From positions 1-15,800 of the forward strand of contig CAJKPX010000050.1 in NCBI GenBank assembly GCA_905201895.1: a DNA stretch of 15,800 nt, written 5' to 3'. Of this stretch, positions 6,997 to 13,385 are shown piece by piece; position 1 is the stretch's first letter; each line of letters opens with the position of its first letter. The notes beneath the pieces were generated by a model, which made no database searches, was not told the DNA's origin, and was given only the letters and a program-made list of their open reading frames with translations. The position numbers and the translations under genes are program-made. This DNA comes from an uncultured Eubacteriales bacterium (lineage in GTDB: Bacteria > Bacillota > Clostridia > Oscillospirales > CAG-272).

Positions 6997-7420
6997 ATTT
7001 TCTTCCGAGCTGCTCGTTGCAGCGCCGCCCGACGGAACGCACCGAGAAAAAGACGGTGAGCCACACGGCGAGATAGATTCCAACGAACACAGCCGTGAAG
7101 ATCAGGAGCACGCGCCAATCAAACGGGATCCAGGAATTGACGAGATAACAAAGCACATAGGCAACGTAAAGCACGCCGAAATGGCAGAGGAGACCGCGCA
7201 TGACCGACCATTCCTCGATCTGATTGAATACGGTTGCCCCCGCCTGTACGAAGGCAAGCAGATAGATGGAAACGATCCCGAGGCATACCTCGGAGCCGCT
7301 CAATGCCAAATTTTCTCCCAAAAAAGATGAAATGCACGCATACACAATCCCGAGCACGATCGGACCAAATCCGCCAAATATCATGCCGCGGAACAAAAAA
7401 GTCTTCAAGATTGATCTCAT
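6995..7420 (-). CDS. DUF3021 four-TM membrane protein
   Basis: This 141-residue protein has four hydrophobic segments (about 10-32, 43-65, 76-97 and 102-126) and a basic C-terminal tail (RSVGRRCNEQLGRK). The N-terminal GMIFGGFGPIVLGIVY and the overall layout fit DUF3021. Its ATG overlaps the stop of the upstream LytTR gene by 4 bases (ATGA, 7417-7420), so translation is coupled. Membrane proteins of this class are repeatedly found paired with stand-alone LytTR regulators, where the membrane partner is thought to hold back the regulator. That role is inferred here from context. The shared terminator at 6959-6988 lies immediately beyond the stop. Confidence 0.85.
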   Translation of the reverse strand: MRSILKTFLFRGMIFGGFGPIVLGIVYACISSFLGENLALSGSEVCLGIVSIYLLAFVQAGATVFNQIEEWSVMRGLLCHFGVLYVAYVLCYLVNSWIPFDWRVLLIFTAVFVGIYLAVWLTVFFSVRSVGRRCNEQLGRK

Positions 7421-7857
7421 TTCCCCACCCCCAATTTTTCCTTGACCGCCTTGAGCTGGCGGCGCGATACGTAGTCGCGAAATCCGTTCCGATAATGCAC
7501 GCGCAGTGTTCCTGCGATCGAGGTGTCAAAGCGCTCGATCTGCCCGATATTTGCAATTGCCGATTGATGGATGCGCACGAAATCGGGCGGCAACCGCTCC
7601 TCAAGCTGATAGAGCCTGCATTTGATGCGATAACGTCGATCGCCCACCAGCGCCACAACGCCGCCGTCCTCCACCAGAAAGCAGCACACCGATGCAAGCT
7701 CAAGCCGCACGCCCTCGTGCCCGTCGTAGCCAATGAGCGGCACTCCTTCGTCGGCATCCAGCATGGCTTCAATTGCGCGAACAAGATCGTTGCGTTCCTT
7801 GGCATAGATCAGAACGCGCTCCTCCGCATTCCCGTCGATCACGGTCTCGTATTTCAT
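7417..7857 (-). CDS. Stand-alone LytTR-domain transcription regulator
   Basis: The product has 146 residues. The frame stays open far upstream, but GGGGAGG about 8 bases before the ATG at 7857, and a promoter at 7883-7911, fix the start. A short N-terminal region (about 1-48) precedes a LytTR DNA-binding domain (about 50-143). This shows the family pattern RRYRIKCRLYQLEERLPPD, FVRIHQSAIANIGQI and LRVHYRNGFRDYVSRRQLK. It lacks a receiver domain, so it is not a standard two-component regulator. It is coupled by a 4-base overlap to the DUF3021 protein. The promoter sits only about 20-25 bases before the start, so the pair is probably autoregulated through sites just upstream; I could not identify a convincing LytTR site. 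Confidence 0.9.
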   Translation of the reverse strand: MKYETVIDGNAEERVLIYAKERNDLVRAIEAMLDADEGVPLIGYDGHEGVRLELASVCCFLVEDGGVVALVGDRRYRIKCRLYQLEERLPPDFVRIHQSAIANIGQIERFDTSIAGTLRVHYRNGFRDYVSRRQLKAVKEKLGVGK

Positions 7858-7882
7858 CTGCATCGCCTCCCCACTCGCCCTT

Positions 7883-7911
7883 ATTGTACCCCAAAAAACC
7901 CCGAAAGTCAA
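7883..7911 (-). promoter_or_regulatory. Promoter of the LytTR/DUF3021 operon
   Basis: On the minus strand TTGACT (7906-7911), 17 bases, TACAAT (7883-7888). Five of six bases match the consensus in each hexamer. The spacer is G/T-only apart from one C. Confidence 0.8.
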
Positions 7912-7970
7912 CCCGATCCTTCTATTCGGTTGTTTTTTCTCTCCATTTGGCACCGCTCGGTAAAAACCTC

Positions 7971-7999
7971 TTGCATTTCGTGCGCGGATGCGGTATAAT
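7971..7999 (+). promoter_or_regulatory. Promoter of the APH-family gene
   Basis: TTGCAT (7971-7976), 17 bases, TATAAT (7994-7999). The -10 is perfect and the -35 weak. It lies about 48 bases before the start at 8047 and is divergent from the LytTR promoter. Confidence 0.65.
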
Positions 8000-8046
8000 G
8001 AAAAAAAACAATACCGAAAAGGATGCAATGCATCAAAGGAGGCTAT

Positions 8047-8925
8047 ATGCTTCAATTTGAGCAGCTCTACCCGATCGAGAAGGGATGGTCGGGCGACAAA
8101 AAATACAAGGCGGTCACCGCCGACGGCAGCACCTATCTTTTGCGCGTCACACCGCTTGAAAAACGCGAGCGCTGCCAAGCCATGTTTGCCCTCCAGCAGC
8201 AATTTGCCGCACTCGGAGTCCCCATGTGCGAGCCAATCGAGCAGACGGTGCGCGAGGACGGCGTTTATACCGTTCAGCGCTTTGTCAACGGGTGCGACGC
8301 CGAGGAGGTTATTCCAAATCTCTCTGCCTCCGAGCAGTATGCCCTCGGGCTCGATGCGGGCAGATTTCTGCGCACGCTGCACATGATCCCCGCACCTGCC
8401 GATGCCCCCGATTGGTCGGTCCGCTTCAATGCAAAGATCGACCGCAAGATCAAAATGTACCGCGAGTGCCCTCTCCAATTCGAGGGCGCGGATCGAATCA
8501 TCGACTATCTGAACGCCAACCGCGAGCGGCTCATCGGGCGCCCGCAGGTCTATCAGCACGGCGACTACCACGTTGGCAACATGATGGTCGAGGACGGCAG
8601 GCTCGTGATCATCGACTTCGACCGCTATGACTTTGGCGACCCATGGGAGGAATTCAACCGCATCGTGTGGTGCGCGCAGGCATCCCCTCACCTCGCCGCA
8701 GGACAGGTCGACGGCTACTTCAACGGCAACGTCCCTGCGGATTTCTGGCACCTGCTCGCCCTCTATATCGGCAGCAACACGCTCTCCTCGCTCCCCTGGG
8801 CAATCCCCTTTGGTGAGGACGAAATCAACACCATGCGAGAGCAGGCACGCGAGGTGCTTGCATGGTACAACGGCATGCGCCGCGTGATCCCAAGTTGGTA
8901 CGAAATCGCAAAATCAACGCTTTGA
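8047..8925 (+). CDS. Aminoglycoside phosphotransferase (APH)-family kinase
   Basis: This 292-residue protein has the APH/choline-kinase-like fold. The N-lobe includes YLLRVTPLEKRERC (the likely ATP-contacting lysine region, about 30-43). The catalytic loop is HGDYHVGNMM (H171, D173, N178) and the metal-binding loop is IIDFDRYDFGDPW (D190). The family phosphorylates small alcohols or amines, such as antibiotics, choline, homoserine and sugars. The substrate cannot be told here, and resistance should not be assumed. The start was chosen at 8047 rather than the in-frame ATG at 8023 because AAAGGAGG lies at 8035-8042. The nitroreductase gene follows after 52 bases with no terminator seen, so the two may be cotranscribed. 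Confidence 0.88.
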   Translation: MLQFEQLYPIEKGWSGDKKYKAVTADGSTYLLRVTPLEKRERCQAMFALQQQFAALGVPMCEPIEQTVREDGVYTVQRFVNGCDAEEVIPNLSASEQYALGLDAGRFLRTLHMIPAPADAPDWSVRFNAKIDRKIKMYRECPLQFEGADRIIDYLNANRERLIGRPQVYQHGDYHVGNMMVEDGRLVIIDFDRYDFGDPWEEFNRIVWCAQASPHLAAGQVDGYFNGNVPADFWHLLALYIGSNTLSSLPWAIPFGEDEINTMREQAREVLAWYNGMRRVIPSWYEIAKSTL

Positions 8926-8977
8926 AAAGACAATCCCCCCCAAAAAATACACAACGAAGGAAGGACGGTTCCACCGC

Positions 8978-9508
8978 ATGAATTTTACCACGATCGCGCA
9001 AAATCGGCAATCCTGCCGCAAATATGACCCCTCCCGCGCCGTTGAGGCGGAAAAGCTCAACGCTATCCTCGAGTCGGCACGCCTCGCCCCCTCTGCTTGC
9101 AACGGTCAGCCCTATCACATCACGGTCTGCCGCGGGGAGACCGCAAAGCAGGTTGCAAAGGGCGTGCAGGGCATGGGCATGAACAAATTTGCATCCGATG
9201 CGCCAATCCTCCTTGTGATCTCCGAGAAGCCATACGTCAAGAGCGCCGCCCTCGGCTCCAAGCTCAAGGGCATCGACTACCGCTCAATCGACATCGGCAT
9301 CCTTTCGGCATACATCACCGCCGAGGCAACCGCGCAGGGGCTGGGCACCGGCATCCTCGGCTGGCTTGAGAGCGACAAGATCGCCACAGCCTGCCACCTC
9401 GACGGCAGCGTGCAAATGGTGATCACCCTCGGCTATGCCGCCGACGATACCCTCCGTCCAAAATCGCGCAAGCCGCTCGAGGAGCTGGTGGCTTATTTGG
9501 AGGACTGA
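8978..9508 (+). CDS. Nitroreductase-family FMN oxidoreductase
   Basis: This 176-residue protein has the short form of the nitroreductase fold. The N-terminal RQSCRKYDPSRAV (FMN phosphate binding, about 10-22) is followed by LESARLAPSACNGQPYHITV. DIGILSAYITAEATAQGLGTGILGWLE and VITLGYAADDTLRPKSRKPLEELV are typical of the family. Such enzymes use FMN and NAD(P)H to reduce nitro compounds, quinones or flavins in the cytosol; the physiological substrate is unknown. The ribosome binding site is poor (GAAGGAAGG, over ten bases from the ATG). It sits 52 bases after the APH-family gene with no promoter evident between. Confidence 0.9.
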   Translation: MNFTTIAQNRQSCRKYDPSRAVEAEKLNAILESARLAPSACNGQPYHITVCRGETAKQVAKGVQGMGMNKFASDAPILLVISEKPYVKSAALGSKLKGIDYRSIDIGILSAYITAEATAQGLGTGILGWLESDKIATACHLDGSVQMVITLGYAADDTLRPKSRKPLEELVAYLED

Positions 9509-9533
9509 ACCGAAAAAAACAGGTGCCGTGACA

Positions 9534-9704
9534 ATGATTGGCAGTATTCTCTTTCAACACCTTCGTGACGTAACGGTATCGAAGGAGCCCGCCGATCCCG
9601 ACGGTGAGGTGAATTGGAGTCTGCAGATCGCCGACCACACGCTATGCTTTTGCTGCAAGGACGATTACCACCTGCGCGATTTTTTGGAGAGATGTGGAGC
9701 GTGA
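9534..9704 (+). CDS. Possible small protein (56 aa)
   Basis: This short frame begins 25 bases after the nitroreductase stop and encodes 56 residues including VNWSLQIADHTLCFCCKDDYHLRDFLERCGA. Codon use resembles the neighbouring GC-rich genes and the frame ends cleanly at 9704. A weak AGGTG (9521-9525) precedes the ATG by 8 bases; an in-frame GTG at 9528 is an alternative start. The CxC-C cysteine cluster could bind metal, but no family is recognised. It could equally be chance. Confidence 0.45.
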   Translation: MIGSILFQHLRDVTVSKEPADPDGEVNWSLQIADHTLCFCCKDDYHLRDFLERCGA

Positions 9705-9783
9705 CGTCGGGTCAACCGTGTTGTTTTTTATCATGCAACCGATCCATGCGAACGATATGCCTATTTTTTTGAACGATTTGCCG

Positions 9784-9812
9784 TTGCTATTCGAGTTGAA
9801 TTATGCTATAAT
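9784..9812 (+). promoter_or_regulatory. Promoter of the GH28-like gene
   Basis: TTGCTA (9784-9789), 17 bases, extended -10 TGC-TATAAT (TATAAT at 9807-9812), about 30 bases before the ATG at 9842. The start also has AGAGGTG at about 9829-9835. Confidence 0.75.
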
Positions 9813-9841
9813 ATAAAAAACTCAAAAAGAGGTGCTCGAAT

Positions 9842-11191
9842 ATGAAGAAATGGAATATCCTCGATTTCGGGGCAAAATGCTCGGACGCGCTGCAAACCCG
9901 TCCCATTCAGGATGCCATTGATGCATGTTTTCTCGCAGGCGGCGGTCGTGTTGTGATTCCCTGCGGCGTTTTTTATACCGGTGGACTGCGCATCCGTTCA
10001 AACGTAGAGCTCTATCTGGAAAGCGGCGCAATCCTTCGCGGCAGCCGCGATTGCGAGGATTATTTCGGATACACAGAGGATCAGCTTGAACCCGTGGATC
10101 TAACGCCCAAGCCCAACGACGGCTCCTGCGTTTCCACCTGGCCAACCAGCCGCTGGTGCAACGCCCTCATTCGCGCATTTGATGCCCACGATTTTGCCGT
10201 AATCGGCGAGAAGGGCTCCTATCTGGACGGCGTGAACTGCTATGATGCCAAGGGCGAACAGAAATTCCGCGGACCGCACGGCATGTGCTTCTGGCGTTGC
10301 CACGGGATACGTTTGGAGGGCTACACCTTCCTCAACAGCGCCAATTGGTGCCACGCGATCTTCCAATCCCAAAATATCACAGTGCATAACATCACGGTTA
10401 TGGGTGGACACGACGGCATGGACCTGCGCACCTGCGACAACGTTCTGATAGAGCGCTGCAGATTTGAGACCGGTGACGATTGCGTTGCGGGCTTCGACTG
10501 CCATGACGTGACCGTGCGCGACTGCGTGCTCAACACAGGCTGTCACGCCATTCGCTTTGGCGGCAATCATGTGGTTTTTGAAAATATCACCTCTGGCGAT
10601 TCGGGCTTTGCGCACAGACGTAGTCTTTCGGACGAGGCAAAGCAAAACGGATGGATGACCGATGCAAGCTGCCGCCACAACGTGCAGGCGCCTTTTAGCT
10701 ATTATTGCGATTTTCGAGCAGCGATCCGCCGCCCCGTTGCAGACATCACAATTCGGAACGCCAACTTTGTGAATTGCTGCGAGCTGATCCGCGTGGAATT
10801 TGACGGACTGCACAGATGGTGCTGCAATCGCCCTCTGCGCGAGATCACCTATGAGGATTGCACGGTGGAGGGACTCTACCAAACGGGTATGGTGTGGTCA
10901 GATGAAAACGAGCGGATCACCTGCCGATTCAAGGGCATGCGCATCAGCTGCCGCGAGGGCTGCGAGGCTCTGCCGCTCTTGGTAGCAGGAAATTTTGATC
11001 GTCTGATCTTTGAGGATTGCCTGATTGAGGGCTACACCGAGCCAACGGTTTTGGTCGGCACCGACGGTGGAACGGTGGAGGTGATTCGCTCCACACCGAT
11101 CACGGTCAAGCGTGTCAGCCTTGAGGAGTGCCTTGCGGCGCATCCACACGGCATTGTGGAGCATCCCCTGAACAAGGTCAAAGCAGAATAA
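9842..11191 (+). CDS. GH28-like right-handed beta-helix protein
   Basis: This 449-residue protein starts like polygalacturonase-family enzymes (ILDFGAKCSDALQTRPIQDAIDACFLAGGGRVVIP) and continues into beta-helix repeats (VLIERCRFETGDD, VTVRDCVLNTG, ITIRNANFVNC). GH28 motif positions are recognisable but altered. DGMD (191-194) stands where NxD is expected and GDD is intact (211-213). GCH (about 233-235) replaces GHG, and the RxK motif is not clear. There is no signal peptide, so it would act inside the cell on short, imported pectin-type or other oligosaccharides. It is monocistronic, with its own promoter and a strong terminator. The fold is confident; activity is uncertain given the motif changes. 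Confidence 0.85.
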   Translation: MKKWNILDFGAKCSDALQTRPIQDAIDACFLAGGGRVVIPCGVFYTGGLRIRSNVELYLESGAILRGSRDCEDYFGYTEDQLEPVDLTPKPNDGSCVSTWPTSRWCNALIRAFDAHDFAVIGEKGSYLDGVNCYDAKGEQKFRGPHGMCFWRCHGIRLEGYTFLNSANWCHAIFQSQNITVHNITVMGGHDGMDLRTCDNVLIERCRFETGDDCVAGFDCHDVTVRDCVLNTGCHAIRFGGNHVVFENITSGDSGFAHRRSLSDEAKQNGWMTDASCRHNVQAPFSYYCDFRAAIRRPVADITIRNANFVNCCELIRVEFDGLHRWCCNRPLREITYEDCTVEGLYQTGMVWSDENERITCRFKGMRISCREGCEALPLLVAGNFDRLIFEDCLIEGYTEPTVLVGTDGGTVEVIRSTPITVKRVSLEECLAAHPHGIVEHPLNKVKAE

Positions 11192-11276
11192 ATGGGCACC
11201 GAATCATCTGATCCTTTCATCGCACCGCTCACCGTCCGCGCCCCCTTAGGAACCGAGGGGATTCGGTTATTCAATC

Positions 11277-11313
11277 AAAAAAGCATGGAATTGTCCCAAT
11301 TCCATGCTTTTTT
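11277..11313. terminator. Strong bidirectional terminator
   Basis: AAAAAAGCATGGAATTG (11277-11293) and CAATTCCATGCTTTTTT (11297-11313) are perfectly complementary over 17 bases around a TCC loop. It gives a U-run in both directions, ending the GH28-like gene (+) and the gene at 11342 (-). The stretch between 11192 and 11276 holds no supported gene. Confidence 0.93.
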
Positions 11314-11341
11314 GATACAAGAAGAACTGCCGATCGGTCGG

Positions 11342-11923
11342 CTAATCCGCCCCCTCCAACAGCTCAAGCAGCTCATCTGCATACATGATCTCATAATCCT
11401 CGATCCGATCCCCCGGGTTCAGATAATGAAGATTGGTATCCGTATAGGTGAGCGTCAAGGGACGCGGGTAAATCAAAAGGATTCGCTTTTCCGATTCACT
11501 CTTTTCGGGAGACAAATGAAGCTCCGAGCGCTGAAAGCGAGATTCCCTTCGATATTCCCTTGCAAATTCAGGCTCGGTTCCCGAATTCTTTTCCACACGG
11601 TAGAAGATATCGTTTCTGCGACGAGATTCCACATAGTAGCTGTGTCTCGTCTTTTCAATATTCCAACGACCGTGTACCGAGAGAAATGAGATCACACTGA
11701 CCGCATATTGCGCCTTTGGTGTCTTGATCACAAAATCGGTATGTCCTCTCGGACCAAACGCCATTCGATGCAGCTTACGCGAAAATGTGATCTGAATATC
11801 ACCCGTATTAAAATCCTTGAGCATGGATTTCAGTGCCATCAGCTTTACGGCATACCAGCACAGCTTATACGCGACGTAAAGAAACAGGATAAGTAGCAGG
11901 ATTAAAAGCACTTGGATATACAT
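11342..11923 (-). CDS. Unknown membrane-anchored protein (193 aa)
   Basis: Not recognised. An N-terminal hydrophobic anchor (MYIQVLLILLLILFLYVAYKLCWYAV, about 1-26) is followed by a soluble, arginine- and glutamate-rich domain. This contains FVIKTPKAQYAVSVISFLSVHGRWNIEKTRHSYYVESRR and, near the end, LLIYPRPLTLTYTDTNLHYLNPGDRIEDYEIMYADELLELLE. The start at 11923 is preferred over an in-frame GTG at 11983 because AGGAG lies 6 bases before the ATG. It follows the other unknown membrane protein gene by 86 bases on the same strand and ends just before a strong terminator. The two are probably cotranscribed from the promoter at 12646-12675. Confidence 0.75.
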   Translation of the reverse strand: MYIQVLLILLLILFLYVAYKLCWYAVKLMALKSMLKDFNTGDIQITFSRKLHRMAFGPRGHTDFVIKTPKAQYAVSVISFLSVHGRWNIEKTRHSYYVESRRRNDIFYRVEKNSGTEPEFAREYRRESRFQRSELHLSPEKSESEKRILLIYPRPLTLTYTDTNLHYLNPGDRIEDYEIMYADELLELLEGAD

Positions 11924-12009
11924 AACCGTCTCCTGAATTACATGTTTTTGGCCGTTTAATGGATCTTGCGTTACATCCTCCACAACGATCGTCCTCTTCG
12001 AACAGGATG

Positions 12010-12606
12010 TTAATAGAAGCGTGGCTTCGACTCATGAACGATCAGTTCATCCCGTTCGCGTTTTCCAACGTTCCAAAGATAACGGTAGACCGCCAAAACT
12101 GCCACCAGAAAAACCGCCAGATAGATCAAATAGAGCCCGATGTACGCAAGATAATCAACAAAAATGAAGCGCAGCTCCTGTCTGATCGCCTCATATCTGC
12201 CTGATTGGATCATGTAGGTTTGCTCAAACACAAAGGTGGGAACCAAGCTCAGCAGTCCGGTGTTATTGACCGATCCCAAGGTACACACACCCAAAATACA
12301 ACGAACGATCTCTCCGGGCAAGATCAGACGAATACCGTTTTTTAGCCACAGCCATTTTTCGTCGCTTGGTTGGTAATGGGCGGGAACCCGATTTTTCAAA
12401 TAGACAAACAAAACAGCCAAGGAAATACCGAAGCATCCAATGAACAAAATAATATATGTAAGAGCAATTTTTAAGACACCCATTTCCATCGGTGTAACAA
12501 GCATTTTCAAAATCATCGACACCGCAAAGGTTGCCAGCAGATTTGAAAGACAGGTTACAATTCCATAAATAATAATTTCTTTGATTTGAATCTTTGTTTT
12601 TTTCAA
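12010..12606 (-). CDS. Unknown four-TM membrane protein, TTG start (198 aa)
   Basis: Not recognised. Hydrophobic segments lie at about 11-35, 44-68, 96-125 (weaker) and 148-178, joined by a short basic loop. The C-terminus is charged (WNVGKRERDELIVHESKPRFY), so it should face the cytosol. The start is a TTG with GAGGAG 8 bases upstream; no ATG is in a better place. A near-perfect promoter sits about 40 bases before it. It shares a transcript with the membrane-anchored protein downstream, and the two may form one complex. AT content is moderately higher than in the core genes, so transfer is possible but not shown. Confidence 0.78.
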   Translation of the reverse strand: MKKTKIQIKEIIIYGIVTCLSNLLATFAVSMILKMLVTPMEMGVLKIALTYIILFIGCFGISLAVLFVYLKNRVPAHYQPSDEKWLWLKNGIRLILPGEIVRCILGVCTLGSVNNTGLLSLVPTFVFEQTYMIQSGRYEAIRQELRFIFVDYLAYIGLYLIYLAVFLVAVLAVYRYLWNVGKRERDELIVHESKPRFY

Positions 12607-12645
12607 TTGATCAACTCCTCAAAAATAGAAATTATTTCCCTTTTC

Positions 12646-12675
12646 ATTATACCATTCCCCCGCATGGACTGTCAA
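12646..12675 (-). promoter_or_regulatory. Promoter of the 12606-11342 gene pair
   Basis: On the minus strand TTGACA (12670-12675), 18 bases, TATAAT (12646-12651). Both hexamers are perfect. The spacer holds a G-run (GGGGGAATGG). Confidence 0.87.
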
Positions 12676-12752
12676 GAATTTTCGCAAAAATATTTGCTAA
12701 ATTCTTTATAAAAGAGAACAATCTTCACCGACATCGCCCGCAGTTGATAGAA

Positions 12753-12890
12753 ATGAGCGTGATTCGGTTGTGTGACCGATTTAACTTATTCTGTCTCGGC
12801 TATCCACTCGGCGGTGCCGCGTTCTCTGCATTTGGCCCATTGAGTTTCTTCGCTGCCCACACACACCGCAGACATACGCCGCAAACATGA
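12753..12890 (+). pseudogene. Small ORF or gene remnant sharing FNLFCLGY
   Basis: The stretch 12676-12947 has no convincing full gene. An ATG at 12753 opens a 45-residue frame, MSVIRLCDRFNLFCLGYPLG onward, ending HTHRRHTPQT. It has no good ribosome binding site. Its FNLFCLGY peptide matches the tail of the partial gene at the left edge of the window. The two DNA copies differ at 5 of 24 bases, all in synonymous positions. It could be a degraded copy of that gene, a real small gene, or part of a dispersed repeat. I do not recognise it. Confidence 0.35.
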
Positions 12891-12947
12891 GCATCCTTTG
12901 AATCAAAAAATTATTTTTAAAAAAAGAATTTATTTTTCAAAAAAGAC

Positions 12948-12976
12948 TTGACAAACCTCGAAAGATGTGCTAAAAT
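12948..12976 (+). promoter_or_regulatory. Promoter of the tRNA-Pro gene
   Basis: TTGACA (12948-12953), 17 bases, TAAAAT (12971-12976), 27 bases before the mature tRNA 5' end. The leader contains a short hairpin GTCGC (12983-12987) / GCGAC (12996-13000), likely removed by RNase P processing. The upstream DNA (about 12901-12945) is an A/T-only-rich UP-element-like stretch. Confidence 0.87.
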
Positions 12977-13003
12977 ATACAGGTCGCGAAAGCAAGCGAC
13001 GAT

Positions 13004-13079
13004 CTGGGTGTGGCGCAGCTGGTAGCGCGCTACCTTGGGGTGGTAGAGGCCGCAAGTTCAAGTCTTGTCACTCAGACCA
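13004..13079 (+). tRNA. tRNA-Pro (anticodon GGG)
   Basis: This is a 76-base cloverleaf. The acceptor stem is CTGGGTG / CACTCAG (one G-U pair), the D stem is GCGC/GCGC, and the anticodon stem is CTACC/GGTAG around TTGGGGT. That puts anticodon GGG at 13037-13039. The T arm is GCAAG-TTCAAGT-CTTGT. The 3' ACCA is encoded. The GTGTGGCGCAG-type 5' part is typical of bacterial tRNA-Pro. The gene sits exactly at the change from GC-rich core to AT-rich accessory DNA, and its anticodon arm is duplicated in inverted orientation at 13397-13416. Confidence 0.95.
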
Positions 13080-13116
13080 AGAGGGGATTCGTAAGAATCT
13101 CCTCTTTTCTTTTTGT
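13079..13116 (+). terminator. Terminator of tRNA-Pro
   Basis: AAGAGGGGATTC (13079-13090) pairs with GAATCTCCTCTT (13095-13106), one G-U, around GTAA. It is followed by TTCTTTTTG. It starts at the last base of the tRNA. Confidence 0.82.
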
Positions 13117-13187
13117 TTTCTCTTATTTTCTCGCTTTTTCGTGTGTCTAAAGTATTAACGGCTCTTTGAAATTAAGCTCAAAAAGGC

Positions 13188-13376
13188 GCGCGCTACCCCG
13201 ATTGCTACCTAAACTGCTACCCAAATATTTTTTTACTTTTTTTGAAAATCTGAATTTTTTTGAAAAATTCAATCAAAAAGTGCTACCTAACTGCTACCTG
13301 GACACTAAAAATGAGCCAAAAACAACACATTTTAGACGATTTTTAGACATTTTTTAGAATTTTCAATAGTGCTACC
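13188..13376. repeat. Phased direct repeats, possible integrase-arm or iteron region
   Basis: GCTACC occurs on the + strand at 13192, 13204, 13216, 13282, 13293 and 13371, so the spacing is 12, 12, 66, 11 and 78 bases. The first copy sits in GCGCGCTACC (13188-13197), a 10-base match to tRNA positions 13025-13034. TTTTAGA repeats at 13330, 13341 and 13352, exactly 11 bases apart. A hairpin GAATTTTT/AAAAATTC lies at 13252-13270. The stretch 13107-13385 holds no supported gene. Helical phasing suggests cooperative protein binding, as at tyrosine-integrase arm sites or plasmid iterons. GCTACC is also one half of the tRNA anticodon stem. Confidence 0.6.
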
Positions 13377-13385
13377 CAAATTTCT

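Noticed and set aside
7858..8751. Long upstream extension of the LytTR gene (444 aa)
   Set aside because: The extension is antisense to the APH-family gene and crosses a clear promoter; GGGGAGG fixes the start at 7857.
9705..9745. Terminator after the 56-aa ORF (T-run at about 9724-9729)
   Set aside because: Only a three-base CGG/CCG stem can be drawn before the T-run, too weak to call.
11192..11689. 165-aa + strand frame after the GH28-like gene
   Set aside because: It reads through the strong terminator and antisense to the 11342-11923 gene, without a ribosome binding site.
13166..13357. 63-aa + strand frame right of the tRNA
   Set aside because: Low-complexity translation across the phased repeats, no ribosome binding site.
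13188..13376. CRISPR array from the GCTACC repeats
   Set aside because: Repeats are only six bases, spacing is mostly 11-12 bases, and no cas genes are present.
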